Below are positions 16,824 through 26,341 of a DNA stretch of 64,000 nt, piece after piece. Each line of letters starts with the position of its first letter. Positions within the stretch are counted from its first letter, which is position 1. The stretch is taken from contig NZ_JBNNTI010000011.1 in NCBI RefSeq assembly GCF_050278625.1, forward strand, positions 1 through 64,000, in the 5' to 3' direction. Source of the stretch: Viridibacillus sp050278625. GTDB lineage: Bacteria; Bacillota; Bacilli; Bacillales_A; Planococcaceae. The notes under the pieces are model-generated. The model saw only the letters and a program-made list of their open reading frames with translations, made no database searches and had not been told where the DNA came from. A program made the translations under genes and the position numbers.

Positions 16824-17414
16824 TTATTTTTGAAGAACTTCAATTGATTGAATTGAAATATCTTCAAGTGGTTTGTCACGCATATCTTTTTCTACATCAG
16901 CCATTTTGTCAACGATGTCCATACCTTCTACAACTTGACCAAATACAGTATGTTTGTGATCTAACCAAGGTGTACCGCCATTTTCTGTATACGCAGCGAT
17001 AATTTCTTCTGGATATCCAGCATCTTTCATTTGTCCGATCATGTTAGCAGGAACTGATGGCATTTGAACGATGAAGAATTGGCTTCCGTTTGTACCCGGA
17101 CCAGCATTAGCCATTGATAAAGCACCACGAATATTGAATAAGTCATTTGAGAATTCATCTTCAAAAGTTGAACCATAAATGCTTTCTCCGCCCATACCTG
17201 TACCAGTTGGGTCTCCACCTTGAATCATGAAATCTTTAATAATACGGTGGAAAATGATGCCGTCATAATAACCATTTTCAGCGTGAGTTAGAAAGTTTTG
17301 AACCGTTTTAGGTGCATGCTCTGGGAATAATTTAATCTTGATTGATCCTAGAGTAGTTTTCATTTCTACTAATGCTTCGTTAGCTTGTACTTCAGTTGTT
17401 AATTGTGGATACAT
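16824..17414 (-). CDS. ppiB: cyclophilin-type peptidylprolyl isomerase
   Basis: A 196-residue cyclophilin that would catalyse cis-trans isomerisation of Xaa-Pro bonds. The active-site blocks are present: YYDGIIFHRIIKDFMIQGGDPTGTGMGG (catalytic Arg in FHRII), GALSMANAGPGTNGSQFFIV and HTVFGQVVEGMDIV. No signal peptide is seen, so it is cytoplasmic. Compared with the ~143-residue B. subtilis PpiB it carries an insertion of about 30 residues (VPANMIGQMKDAGYPEEII and following) before the last strand, plus a longer N-terminus; similar long forms occur in other Firmicutes. AAAGGAG precedes the ATG. Confidence 0.94.
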   Translation of the reverse strand: MYPQLTTEVQANEALVEMKTTLGSIKIKLFPEHAPKTVQNFLTHAENGYYDGIIFHRIIKDFMIQGGDPTGTGMGGESIYGSTFEDEFSNDLFNIRGALSMANAGPGTNGSQFFIVQMPSVPANMIGQMKDAGYPEEIIAAYTENGGTPWLDHKHTVFGQVVEGMDIVDKMADVEKDMRDKPLEDISIQSIEVLQK

Positions 17415-17502
17415 AATATACTCTCCTTTAAAATCGTGAATGTTTAGTTACCCGTGTTATGGGGAAAATGATAGTAATTTGCAAAGTAGGTTTACCCCAC
17501 CA

Positions 17503-17539
17503 ACGCAACCTTAGTAGTTTCAACATGTTGAGGTTGCGT
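17503..17539. other. inverted repeat in ppiB-MFS divergent gap
   Basis: ACGCAACCT (17503-17511) and AGGTTGCGT (17531-17539) form a perfect 9-bp inverted repeat enclosing a small CAACATGTTG palindrome. No T run follows on either strand, so it is not an ordinary terminator. It could be an operator or a leader hairpin of the MFS gene; 17415-17690 holds nothing else recognisable. Confidence 0.4.
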
Positions 17540-17690
17540 ATATTACTTAAATACCTCGTCATAGTCTATCATAATTTACACTATTTTTCAGTTGAAAACT
17601 CTACCTATTGGAATTGAAGAGCTTCATTCAACATTCATAATGCTTTATACTACGAATAGACCAAATAATACAGCGAAAGAAAGTGCTCAT

Positions 17691-18905
17691 ATGAACCCAC
17701 AGCAAAAACGCAATTTTATCATTATCTGGTTTGCAAACTTATTAGTTGCAGGAACAACTACTATGATTATGCCCTTTCTTTCATTATACATCGAAACGAT
17801 GGGCAATTTCACCGAAAGTTATGTCCAAAAATGGGCAGGTTTAATCTTCGGTGCTACATTTGTCTCTGCTTTTTTAATGTCACCTATTTGGGGACGAGTA
17901 GCAGATAAATATGGCTATAAACCAATTTTGATTATTAATGGCTTTGGTATATCTCTAAGTATTTTCTTCATGGGGCATGTACAAAGTGTAGAACAGTTTT
18001 TCTTATTACGCTTATTCATGGGCATTGTAACAGGATTCATCCCGACATCCCTTGCTTTTATCAGTAGACAAACACCAAAGGAAATCGCAGGGAAAACACT
18101 TGGAACGCTGCAAATGGGCAGTGTTACGGGTACACTTTTCGGACCTATAGTCGGTGGTTTGTTAGCGGATAACTTCGGGTTTCAATATACGTTTATTATT
18201 ACCGCTATCACCATTTCAGTTGCAGCCTTACTTATCCTATTCGGCGTCCATGAAATAAAAAGAGTGAAAAAGAAAAATGCGATTACATACTCTCGAATCG
18301 CAGTATTAAAAGGAATACTCCATCATCGCTTATTATTCAACGTCATGATGATTACTAGCCTTATTCAAATCGGAAATTTTAGCATCCAGCCTTTACTTTC
18401 ACTTTATGTATCCGATTTAACAACTAGTGGACAAGTGGCCTTTTTAGCAGGATTGACCTTTAGTGCTGCTGGTGTAGGGAATTTATTATTCGCGAGATTC
18501 TGGGGGAGGCTTGGAGATCAAATTGGTTATGAAAAAGTGTTAACAATTCTATTAGCAATAGCTGTTATTTTCATCATTCCACAAGCTTTTGTTACATCTC
18601 TTTGGCAATTGATGGGGCTGAGATTGTTATTTGGTATTGCAGTAGGCGGTTTAATTCCTACTACTACTGCTCTAATACGTCGCGAAGCACCTATAGACAT
18701 TCAGGGTGAAGTCATGGGTTATAATACTAGCTTTCGTTTCCTAGGGAATATTATCGGTCCAACATTTGGGGGAATCGTCAGTGGATTTATTGGAATTTCT
18801 TCCGTTTTTTACGTCACAGGCGCATTATTTTTAATAGCCTTCATTATTTTAAAATGGACACGTAAATATCCAAAACAACATTTAGAAGACATTTTGGAAT
18901 CGTAA
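17691..18905 (+). CDS. MFS transporter, multidrug efflux type
   Basis: A 404-residue major facilitator with 12 membrane segments, of the DHA1 drug:H+ antiporter type. Visible family motifs are motif A between TM2 and TM3 (GRVADKYGYKPILI) and its repeat in the second half (GRLGDQIGYEKVLT), plus GSVTGTLFGPIVGGLLADNFG (motif C-like in TM5). The reading frame extends 33 codons upstream from a TTG, but that part is hydrophilic and unlike the family, so the ATG at 17691 is preferred although its ribosome site is weak. Substrate is unknown. Confidence 0.85.
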   Translation: MNPQQKRNFIIIWFANLLVAGTTTMIMPFLSLYIETMGNFTESYVQKWAGLIFGATFVSAFLMSPIWGRVADKYGYKPILIINGFGISLSIFFMGHVQSVEQFFLLRLFMGIVTGFIPTSLAFISRQTPKEIAGKTLGTLQMGSVTGTLFGPIVGGLLADNFGFQYTFIITAITISVAALLILFGVHEIKRVKKKNAITYSRIAVLKGILHHRLLFNVMMITSLIQIGNFSIQPLLSLYVSDLTTSGQVAFLAGLTFSAAGVGNLLFARFWGRLGDQIGYEKVLTILLAIAVIFIIPQAFVTSLWQLMGLRLLFGIAVGGLIPTTTALIRREAPIDIQGEVMGYNTSFRFLGNIIGPTFGGIVSGFIGISSVFYVTGALFLIAFIILKWTRKYPKQHLEDILES

Positions 18906-18955
18906 ATTCGGATAGCATATTTTTATCAGAAAACGGCTGGGAATTCATATATTTT

Positions 18956-18986
18956 TTGACAGCCTTCTTGTAAAATGTGCTATTCT
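18956..18986 (+). promoter_or_regulatory. candidate promoter of class A PBP gene
   Basis: TTGACA (18956-18961) and TATTCT (18981-18986, preceded by TG as an extended -10) are separated by 19 bases and lie about 70 bases before the PBP start. Motif match only; the spacer is longer than ideal. Confidence 0.35.
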
Positions 18987-19055
18987 TTTTTATGGAAGTT
19001 TTCATTTCTTTAACCTTACTATACATACAGAAACCTTGAATTGAGGGGGGTATCA

Positions 19056-20909
19056 TTGAGAAAATTAGTTGGTAGTCTTATTATCATCCTCTGTGTTCCT
19101 CTGTTATTTTTTCTATTCAATTTAATTTCTTTAGAGAAAAATACAGCAAATACTTTGGATAAAAAATTCACATCTTCCATTCAATTAAATGCGATAAACA
19201 CACTCATTCCAACTGTCTTAAGAGATCAAAATAAAGATACCTTTTCAGAGGAATATACGGAATGGCGCAAACCGATGAAGCTTGCCGACATTCCAGTGTT
19301 TGTTCAAGAACTATTCTTATATAGTGAAGATGAACATTTTTATGAACATGTTGGCTTTGATTTAAGTGCCATTGCACGTGCAATTGTTGCAAACTCATCA
19401 AGTGGCGCCTCTTCGCAAGGTGGCAGTACCATCACGCAACAACTTGTTCGTATGCGCTATTTATCAGAAGAAAAGTCATACGAGCGAAAAATACTCGAAA
19501 TTTTCTATTCATACGAGTTAGAAAGAAAAGTTTCTAAAGATGAAATTTTAAATATGTATTTAAATGAAATGTACTTTAGCAATGGCGTTTACGGTATTGG
19601 TGGCGCATCAACTTACTACTTTCAGCGCCCTGCAAGTAAATTAACAAAAGCTGAAATGGCTTTTCTAGCTGCCATTCCAAATAATCCTTCTTTATATGAC
19701 CCTGTCAAACATTTCGAAAATACGAAAAAAAGACAGGAACGCCTTATTAACAAACTAGTGGACAAGGAAATTCTAACTGCTAAACAAGGAAGGAAAATTA
19801 AAAAAGAAAAAATAACACTTACTATCAAGCAGAAAAAACAACTTTACCCTGCCTATAGTACGTATGTATTACATGAATTGCGATTATTAATCGCTGACAA
19901 AGAAGGATTTACTAAACAACTTAACGCAGCTAAAACAATTACTGAGGAAAGAAGCATTAATAAAAAACTTACAAAAAGGGTTAATACTTTGCTCAATGAT
20001 GGTCTGATTATCGATACTGCTCTTTCCCCTGCTAAGCAAACAGCAGATCAAAATGCCATAGATCAAGCCATTTCCTATACTCAAGATTTACAAGCAGCCG
20101 CCGTCGTTATTGATAATAATAGCCGTGAAATTGTTAGTATTTATGGCGGTAAGGGGTATAAGAAATTTGATTACAATCGTGCATTCCAGGGAGTACGTCA
20201 GCCAGGCTCTGCATTTAAGCCATTAATTGATTATGCACCTTATTTTGAACTAACATCGGCAACACCTAATACAATTGTGAGCGGTCATCCTTTCTGTATT
20301 GGCTCTTACTGCCCTCAAAACTATGGAGGCCAAGTGGTTGGTAATGTAACTCTTCAACAAGGTTTTCGAAATAGTTACAATACTGTTGCTATGCGACTGT
20401 TTCATCAAATTGGTGCTAAAAAAGCATTTTCCTTCTTGAAGCCATTCCAATTTGATTCACTTTCAAATGCTGATCACGTATACCCTGCTGCTATTGGCGG
20501 ATTAACACATGGCGTTACTACATTAGAATTAGCGGATGCTTATACTAGCTTTATCAACGGGGATCACGAGCCTGTTCATGCTATTCGTCAAGTTCAAAGT
20601 AGAGATGGCAAGCTCCAATATAAATGGGAGCAAAAGCAAAAACAAGTTTGGTCACCTAGTACGATCCAGCATATGCGCACCTTATTAACAGATGTTGTTC
20701 AAAATGGTACCGGAGCGGGCATTCATATAAACGCCCCCTATGTAGGAGCGAAAACAGGTACTACCAATGATTATCGTGATTATTGGCTTGCCGGTTTAAC
20801 TGATCGTTATACTTCTGCTGTATGGATTGGATTTGACCGACCAAGAAATATGTACGGTCTTGAAAACACTAAAATTCATCATCGTATATTCTCGAATATT
20901 ATGCAATAA
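19056..20909 (+). CDS. class A penicillin-binding protein (transglycosylase/transpeptidase)
   Basis: A 617-residue bifunctional peptidoglycan synthase with an N-terminal membrane anchor (about 6-25). The GT51 transglycosylase domain shows SEDEHFYEHVGFD (catalytic Glu), GGSTITQQLVR and KDEILNMYLNEMYFSNGVYGI. The transpeptidase domain has SxxK in PGSAFKPL, SxN in RNSYNTVAM and KTG in GAKTGTTNDYRDYW. The length is close to PBP4 (PbpD) of B. subtilis, but no symbol is assigned. The start is a TTG at 19056, eight or so bases after TTGAGGGGGG; the longer frame from 19041 would include the ribosome site. The gene is single and ends at a strong terminator. Confidence 0.94.
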   Translation: MRKLVGSLIIILCVPLLFFLFNLISLEKNTANTLDKKFTSSIQLNAINTLIPTVLRDQNKDTFSEEYTEWRKPMKLADIPVFVQELFLYSEDEHFYEHVGFDLSAIARAIVANSSSGASSQGGSTITQQLVRMRYLSEEKSYERKILEIFYSYELERKVSKDEILNMYLNEMYFSNGVYGIGGASTYYFQRPASKLTKAEMAFLAAIPNNPSLYDPVKHFENTKKRQERLINKLVDKEILTAKQGRKIKKEKITLTIKQKKQLYPAYSTYVLHELRLLIADKEGFTKQLNAAKTITEERSINKKLTKRVNTLLNDGLIIDTALSPAKQTADQNAIDQAISYTQDLQAAAVVIDNNSREIVSIYGGKGYKKFDYNRAFQGVRQPGSAFKPLIDYAPYFELTSATPNTIVSGHPFCIGSYCPQNYGGQVVGNVTLQQGFRNSYNTVAMRLFHQIGAKKAFSFLKPFQFDSLSNADHVYPAAIGGLTHGVTTLELADAYTSFINGDHEPVHAIRQVQSRDGKLQYKWEQKQKQVWSPSTIQHMRTLLTDVVQNGTGAGIHINAPYVGAKTGTTNDYRDYWLAGLTDRYTSAVWIGFDRPRNMYGLENTKIHHRIFSNIMQ

Positions 20910-20913
20910 GACT

Positions 20914-20953
20914 AAAAGCTGTCATGGGCGAGTATTGCCCATGACAGCTTTTT
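20914..20953. terminator. intrinsic terminator after PBP gene
   Basis: AAAAGCTGTCATGGGC pairs with GCCCATGACAGCTTTTT (16 bp) around a seven-base loop; it also suits the converging YufK-like gene. Confidence 0.93.
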
Positions 20954-20966
20954 ATGCTTCCGATAT

Positions 20967-21524
20967 TTAAATTGGTAAGCTTGCTAAAATTCCGTTATAC
21001 AATTTAAAAACGACATAAACAATTAATGTTATCAAGATGGTCCAAAGCGTAATATCGAATATTAAAACACCTATTGTTGCACCTAACGTCAAGTGACTAC
21101 TAATTTTATAAATGACATAAATAAAGTATGTAAGGACTGTTAGTAGGAAAACTACCATTAGCAACATGAACGATTGAATGCCAAAAGCAGAGGCCAGGGC
21201 TCCAAAGAAGAAAACAACATTTCCTCCCCGTGCTTCAGCTACTGTTTTACCATCTATATCTTTTGAAAAGAAAAGCATTGCTAATTCATGAATTGTTTCT
21301 CCAATCAACTTTAACGCAGAAAACAACATAAAAAAACAAAGTGCAAAAACAATTAATAGAAATACACGCAACTGTATTTCTGATAAAAACTCGCGCATAC
21401 CAGTGTATACACCTATAGATTTGGAGACTTCTATGGATTCTGTTACTGTATACAATCCAAACGTTAAACTAAATAGTATGATCGTAATCAGTGGTAAATA
21501 TCCATAAACATAAGGGTTTTTCAT
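20967..21524 (-). CDS. yufK: YufK-like membrane protein (DUF5366)
   Basis: A 185-residue integral membrane protein with about five hydrophobic helices (near 8-26, 50-72, 100-122, 125-145 and 155-177) and no catalytic motif. Length and membrane pattern fit the YufK family. In B. subtilis yufK lies close to the mrp operon, and mrpA starts 166 bases away on the opposite strand here. The function is unknown. The family call rests on pattern and synteny. Confidence 0.65.
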   Translation of the reverse strand: MKNPYVYGYLPLITIILFSLTFGLYTVTESIEVSKSIGVYTGMREFLSEIQLRVFLLIVFALCFFMLFSALKLIGETIHELAMLFFSKDIDGKTVAEARGGNVVFFFGALASAFGIQSFMLLMVVFLLTVLTYFIYVIYKISSHLTLGATIGVLIFDITLWTILITLIVYVVFKLYNGILASLPI

Positions 21525-21690
21525 ATAAATTCCTCGATTATTTTATTATTTACTTCCTATTTATAATATCGAACAAATGCCTATACTATCAAGGGGAAGA
21601 ATAAAGATTATGCCATGCAAATGTAAGTATTATAAGCTATAATATGATTTGTTGACTGCATCTTAAGATTTTTCTGAAAGGAGGATTTAC

Positions 21691-24105
21691 TTGGTACAAG
21701 TATTATTTATATTCATACCAATTATTGCTGCAATCTTTATACCTGTTCTTTTTAAGAAGGTAAGAGGGATCCATACTGGTTGGTTTGTATTAATTGTTCC
21801 AGTTGTGTTAGCAGCTACTTATGCCTCATATATTTCGCAAGTAATGCATGGGGAAACAATTGTATCAAAGATCAATTGGGTTCCATCACTTGATATCTCA
21901 TTTATCTCCTATATTGATGGCTTAAGCCTGTTATTTTCACTTCTTATTACGGGCATAGGTGCATTAGTCGTTCTGTATTCTATTTTCTACTTAGACCGTA
22001 ATCGTGAACAATTACATAATTTCTATGTATATTTATTAATGTTCATGAGTGCCATGCTTGGCGTTGTACAATCAGACCATTTAATTAGCTTATATCTATT
22101 TTGGGAATTAACATCTATTTCTTCCTTCTTATTGATTGGCTATTGGTATGACCGCGATCGCTCTAGATTTGGTGCATTGAAATCAATGATGATTACTGTA
22201 TTTGGTGGCCTAATGATGCTAGGAGGATTTATTCTTTTATCCATTATGGGTGAAACGTACTCAATTCGCGAACTCATCGCACAAGCTTCTACACTTGCTT
22301 CACACGAATGGTTCACCCTATCACTAGTACTTATTCTTTTAGGGGCATTTACAAAGTCTGCACAGTTTCCATTCTACATTTGGTTACCTGATGCAATGGA
22401 AGCGCCTACACCCGTTAGTGCATATCTTCATTCTGCAACAATGGTCAAAGCAGGCATTTATTTAGTAGCACGTTTAACACCTATTTATGCTAGCTCTGAA
22501 ACTTGGGTGTGGCTCGTTTTGGGAGTCGGTTTATTTACATTATTCTGGGGTTCTTTCTTTGCTGTGAAGCAAACCGATTTAAAAGGCATATTAGCTTTTT
22601 CAACTGTCAGTCAATTAGGACTAATTATGTCTTTGCTTGGTGCAGGAGCCGTTGCATTCCATGTTGACCAAGCGCAGGATACTGTATTTAAATTTGCAGC
22701 CTTTGCAGCTATATTCCACCTAATAAATCACGCAACATTTAAAGGTAGCCTATTTATGATCGCAGGTATCGTGGATCACGAAACAGGTACGCGTGATATT
22801 CGCAAACTCGGTGGACTAATGAGTCTTATGCCAATCAGCTTTACAATCGCAGCCATCGGTAGTTTCTCAATGGCTGGTATACCTCCATTTAACGGATTCT
22901 TAAGTAAAGAGATGTTCTTAACATCTATGCTTGCCATAAAAGATTTCAATCTTTTTGCAATGGATACATGGGGGACTATCTTCCCTATCGTTGCATGGAT
23001 AGCAAGTGTCTTTACATTCGTTTATAGCTTTTATTTTGTATTTAAAACATTTACCGGTAAATATAAACCTGAATTATTACCAAAAAAAGCCCATGAAGCA
23101 CCAATTGGTATGCTTATTTCACCAATAATATTAGCTTCACTAGTGGTGATTATATTCTTTATCCCAAATGTAATTGGAGATGTCTTTGTAAAACCGGCCG
23201 TTCTAGCTATTCAACCGTTCTTATATGACTCTGCTAGTACTATTCCGATTCATGTATCTGCGTGGCATGGCTTTACACCTGAGTTATTTATGACAATTGG
23301 TATTTTCGTTGTTGGCTTCTTGCTTTTCTTAACAATGCCAAAATGGCAAAAGTTATACAAAATTATCCCCGATTGGATGTCACTAAATCGGTTATATGAT
23401 CGCTTTATGACATTTTTAGAAAAGGACTTAAACTTTATTTCAAGACTATATATGACGGGTTCAATTCGTAATTACTTAGTCTATATGTTCTCTTTCATCG
23501 TTGTGATTACGATTAGTACTTTATTTACTAAAGATGCTTTTAGTTTCTCAATGGAGGGTACAGCCCCAATTTATCTGTATGAGATTATTTTAATTCTTGT
23601 AATGATCATAAGCACCGTGACTGTCTTATTCTCAAAATCGCGCTTGACAGCCATCATTGCATTAGGAGCTGTAGGTTATACAGTAGCACTGTTCTTCGTC
23701 ATCTTTAATGCACCTGATCTAGCTTTGACACAACTAGTAATTGAAACAGTGTCAGTAGCACTATTCTTACTTGCGTTTTATCATTTACCGAAGCTTAGTC
23801 GACATGAAGAGAGACTTCGATTCCGTTTAAACAACTTTATCATCTCATTAGGCGTTGGTGTAATGGTGACACTCGTTGCTTTGTCGGCACAATCTCAAAA
23901 GCTTGTACCTTCTATTACGGAGTACTACAAAGAAACCGTCAATACGTTAGCTGGTGGCGGTAACATTGTAAACGTAATCTTAGTAGACTACCGTGGATTC
24001 GATACATTATTTGAAATTGCGGTGTTATCTATTGCTGGTATGGCTATCTTAAGTATGATTAAACTCCGCCTAAGCAGAAAGGAGAATGAGCATGAAAACA
24101 AATGA
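21691..24105 (+). CDS. mrpA: Na+/H+ antiporter subunit A
   Basis: An 804-residue, roughly 20-TM protein homologous to Nad5/NuoL of complex I, fused to an MrpB-like C-terminal module (from about 600), as in other MrpA proteins. Family motifs include HNFYVYLLMFMSAMLGVV, LYLFWELTSISSFLLIGYW (key Glu), LPDAMEAPTPVSAYLHSATMVKAGIYL and the lysine motif in HLINHATFKGSLFM. MrpA is the largest subunit of the hetero-oligomeric Mrp complex, which expels Na+ in exchange for H+. It starts at a TTG eight bases after AAAGGAGG. It opens a seven-gene operon whose members mostly overlap. Confidence 0.97.
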   Translation: MVQVLFIFIPIIAAIFIPVLFKKVRGIHTGWFVLIVPVVLAATYASYISQVMHGETIVSKINWVPSLDISFISYIDGLSLLFSLLITGIGALVVLYSIFYLDRNREQLHNFYVYLLMFMSAMLGVVQSDHLISLYLFWELTSISSFLLIGYWYDRDRSRFGALKSMMITVFGGLMMLGGFILLSIMGETYSIRELIAQASTLASHEWFTLSLVLILLGAFTKSAQFPFYIWLPDAMEAPTPVSAYLHSATMVKAGIYLVARLTPIYASSETWVWLVLGVGLFTLFWGSFFAVKQTDLKGILAFSTVSQLGLIMSLLGAGAVAFHVDQAQDTVFKFAAFAAIFHLINHATFKGSLFMIAGIVDHETGTRDIRKLGGLMSLMPISFTIAAIGSFSMAGIPPFNGFLSKEMFLTSMLAIKDFNLFAMDTWGTIFPIVAWIASVFTFVYSFYFVFKTFTGKYKPELLPKKAHEAPIGMLISPIILASLVVIIFFIPNVIGDVFVKPAVLAIQPFLYDSASTIPIHVSAWHGFTPELFMTIGIFVVGFLLFLTMPKWQKLYKIIPDWMSLNRLYDRFMTFLEKDLNFISRLYMTGSIRNYLVYMFSFIVVITISTLFTKDAFSFSMEGTAPIYLYEIILILVMIISTVTVLFSKSRLTAIIALGAVGYTVALFFVIFNAPDLALTQLVIETVSVALFLLAFYHLPKLSRHEERLRFRLNNFIISLGVGVMVTLVALSAQSQKLVPSITEYYKETVNTLAGGGNIVNVILVDYRGFDTLFEIAVLSIAGMAILSMIKLRLSRKENEHENK

Positions 24106-24514
24106 TGTCATTTTAAAAACGACGTCTCATGTCGTATTTTTTATCATCTTTCTCTTTTCAATTCACCTCTTTTTAGCTGGACACTTTGCACCTGGTGGCG
24201 GTTTTGTTGGAGGATTACTTACTTCAAGTGCTCTCGTACTTTTACTTTTAGTTTACGATTTAAAAACAGTACAAACATTGTTACCAATCAACTTTACAAT
24301 CATGACCGCAAGTGGTTTAGTGTTAGCACTCGGAACTGCTTCAATCGGTATGTTTTTGGGTAAACCTTTCTTCAAGCATTACTTTGATCATTTCTATCTC
24401 CCGTTAATTGGTGATACAGAATTGCATACGGCAATGATTTTTGATACAGGTGTTTACCTTGTAGTTGTTGGAGTTACTATGACAATCATTCAATCGATTG
24501 GAGGGGATGATTAA
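24092..24514 (+). CDS. mrpB: Na+/H+ antiporter subunit B
   Basis: A 140-residue membrane protein with four helices and the MnhB signature HLFLAGHFAPGGGFVGGLL (about 24-42). It is part of the Mrp complex. The ATG at 24092 is preferred to the one at 24086 because AAAGGAG then has an 8-base spacing. It overlaps the end of mrpA by 14 bases and its stop shares a base with the mrpC start (TAATG). Confidence 0.95.
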   Translation: MKTNDVILKTTSHVVFFIIFLFSIHLFLAGHFAPGGGFVGGLLTSSALVLLLLVYDLKTVQTLLPINFTIMTASGLVLALGTASIGMFLGKPFFKHYFDHFYLPLIGDTELHTAMIFDTGVYLVVVGVTMTIIQSIGGDD

Positions 24515-24858
24515 TGGAAGTCATAATGGCCTTCGCCATAGGTTTTCTATTTATGGCAGCTGTCTATTTAATGCTATCAAAAAGTTTATTGCGCATTATT
24601 ATAGGGACTGGTCTTCTCAGCCACGGTGCGCACTTACTCATTTTAACAATGGGGGGGTTAAGTGGTAGTGCACCCCCAGTTCTATCAGAGGGTGTTACGA
24701 ATATGGCTGATGCCATCCCACAAGCATTAATCTTAACAGCTATTGTTATTAGCTTTGGTGTTACTGCTTTCTTCTTAGTACTAGCATATAGAGCTTATCA
24801 AGAGCTTGGCACGGATGATATGAATTTAATGAGAGGAACTGATGAAGATGATGAGTAA
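24514..24858 (+). CDS. mrpC: Na+/H+ antiporter subunit C
   Basis: A 114-residue, three-TM protein homologous to NuoK (complex I): a first helix (about 3-21), IIIGTGLLSHGAHLLILTMGG (second, including the conserved Gly/His region) and ALILTAIVISFGVTAFFLVLAYR (third). The tail is acidic and truncated right after the third helix, as usual. GGAGGGG lies just before the ATG. It overlaps mrpB by one base and mrpD by 17 bases. Confidence 0.96.
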   Translation: MEVIMAFAIGFLFMAAVYLMLSKSLLRIIIGTGLLSHGAHLLILTMGGLSGSAPPVLSEGVTNMADAIPQALILTAIVISFGVTAFFLVLAYRAYQELGTDDMNLMRGTDEDDE

Positions 24859-26335
24859 TTTCTTATTATTGCCAATCATCATCCCGTTCTTCTTTGGAAT
24901 GTTGTTGATGTTTGCGCCAAAAAATATTCGTTATCAACGAATTGGAGCGATGACTGGTTTATCAATTGCAGTAGTTGCTGCTATTGTATTGTTGTTTAAA
25001 GTAAAAAATGAAGGCCCACAAGTTGTAACATTTGGGGACTGGCCTGCTCCATTTGGGATTACAATAGTTTCTGATATGGTATCAGCGTTGCTTGTCCTGA
25101 CATCTGTTATACTTGCCTTCTTTACTGTCTGGTATAGCATTGCGGCCATAGGTAAAGACCGTGAATCATTCTTCTACTACCCTGGTATTTTATTTATGCT
25201 GACTGGTGTAAATGGCGCCTTTACTACAGGTGATATTTTCAACTTATTCGTTTTCTTCGAAGTGTTGTTAATGTCTTCATACCTACTAATCGTTCTTGGT
25301 GGAGAGAAAGCACAATTACGTGAGTCTATTAAGTATATTTTAGTCAATGTTATTTCTTCTGCTCTGTTCGTTATTACTGTAGCCTATCTATACTCGGTTG
25401 TAGGAACACTTAATATGGCTGATATCGCTGTAAAAATTGCGGATACTCAGCAGCCCGGTATTATTACCGTAATTGCTGTTTTATTCTTAATTGTATTTGG
25501 ATTAAAAGCAGCCATTTTCCCAATGTTTTTCTGGTTACCATCCTCTTATGCCGCTCCACCAATTCCTGTGCTTGCACTGTTTGGAGCGTTACTAACAAAG
25601 GTTGGAGTTTATGCTATTACTCGTACATATACGTTATTCTTCGTACATGATATGGGCTTTACACATGAGCTACTAATGATTTTATCCGTACTAACGATTC
25701 TAGCCGGCTGTATCGGTGCTTTAGCATACTTCGATGTGAAGAAAATCATTATCTATAACATTATTATTGCTGTTGGTGTCATTTTATTTGGAGTATCTCA
25801 AATGAATGACAATTCGTTAATGGGGGCAATGTTCTATTTAATCCATGATATGCTGATAAAAGCAGCACTATTTTTCTTAGTCGGTATCATCATTGCTGTT
25901 ACAGGTACTTCAGATTTACGGAAGATGGGCGGTCTTATGAAAACTCACCCTGCTTTAGGTTGGTTTTACTTAATCGCAGCATTTGGACTTGCTGGTATCC
26001 CGCCATTAAGCGGTTTTATCGGTAAACTTCTAATCGTTCGCGGAGGCTTTGAAACAGGGAATCTATGGGGAAGCTTATGGATTTTGTTATCCAGCTTGGT
26101 CGTCTTACTTTCTGTAATTCGTATTTTCATCTATGCGTTTTGGGGCAAAGAGAAACATCCACTACAACCCGTGGATAAAGGTTACTATCGTATGATGTTT
26201 ATCCCTACTGTTATTCTAGTAGTGCTGACAGTATTTTATGGTGTTGGATCGGAATGGATTACACCTTTTATGCAAGATGCAGCAAATATTTTAAATAATC
26301 CATCTGTGTATACAGATGCTGTGTTAAAGGAGTAG
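24842..26335 (+). CDS. mrpD: Na+/H+ antiporter subunit D
   Basis: A 497-residue, 14-TM protein homologous to NuoM/NuoN. Family features are FNLFVFFEVLLMSSYLLIVLGG (conserved Glu of TM5), LKAAIFPMFFWLPSSYAAPP (Lys and LP motif) and YLIHDMLIKAALFFLVG. It carries proton-translocating channels of the Mrp complex. ATG codons at 24842, 24848 and 24851 are possible starts after AGAGGA; the first is given. It overlaps mrpC and is directly followed by mrpE. Confidence 0.96.
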   Translation: MKMMSNFLLLPIIIPFFFGMLLMFAPKNIRYQRIGAMTGLSIAVVAAIVLLFKVKNEGPQVVTFGDWPAPFGITIVSDMVSALLVLTSVILAFFTVWYSIAAIGKDRESFFYYPGILFMLTGVNGAFTTGDIFNLFVFFEVLLMSSYLLIVLGGEKAQLRESIKYILVNVISSALFVITVAYLYSVVGTLNMADIAVKIADTQQPGIITVIAVLFLIVFGLKAAIFPMFFWLPSSYAAPPIPVLALFGALLTKVGVYAITRTYTLFFVHDMGFTHELLMILSVLTILAGCIGALAYFDVKKIIIYNIIIAVGVILFGVSQMNDNSLMGAMFYLIHDMLIKAALFFLVGIIIAVTGTSDLRKMGGLMKTHPALGWFYLIAAFGLAGIPPLSGFIGKLLIVRGGFETGNLWGSLWILLSSLVVLLSVIRIFIYAFWGKEKHPLQPVDKGYYRMMFIPTVILVVLTVFYGVGSEWITPFMQDAANILNNPSVYTDAVLKE

Positions 26336-26341
26336 ATGACG

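Noticed and set aside
17415..17690. T-box or other riboswitch before the MFS gene
   Set aside because: Only a simple 9-bp inverted repeat is present; no T-box sequence and no terminator were found.
17592..17690. N-terminal extension of the MFS transporter from a TTG
   Set aside because: The extra 33 residues are hydrophilic and unlike family N-termini, and there is no ribosome site before the TTG.
24832..24858. Frameshift at the mrpC-mrpD junction
   Set aside because: Both proteins have family-typical lengths and ends; the overlap is the normal coupling of mrp genes.
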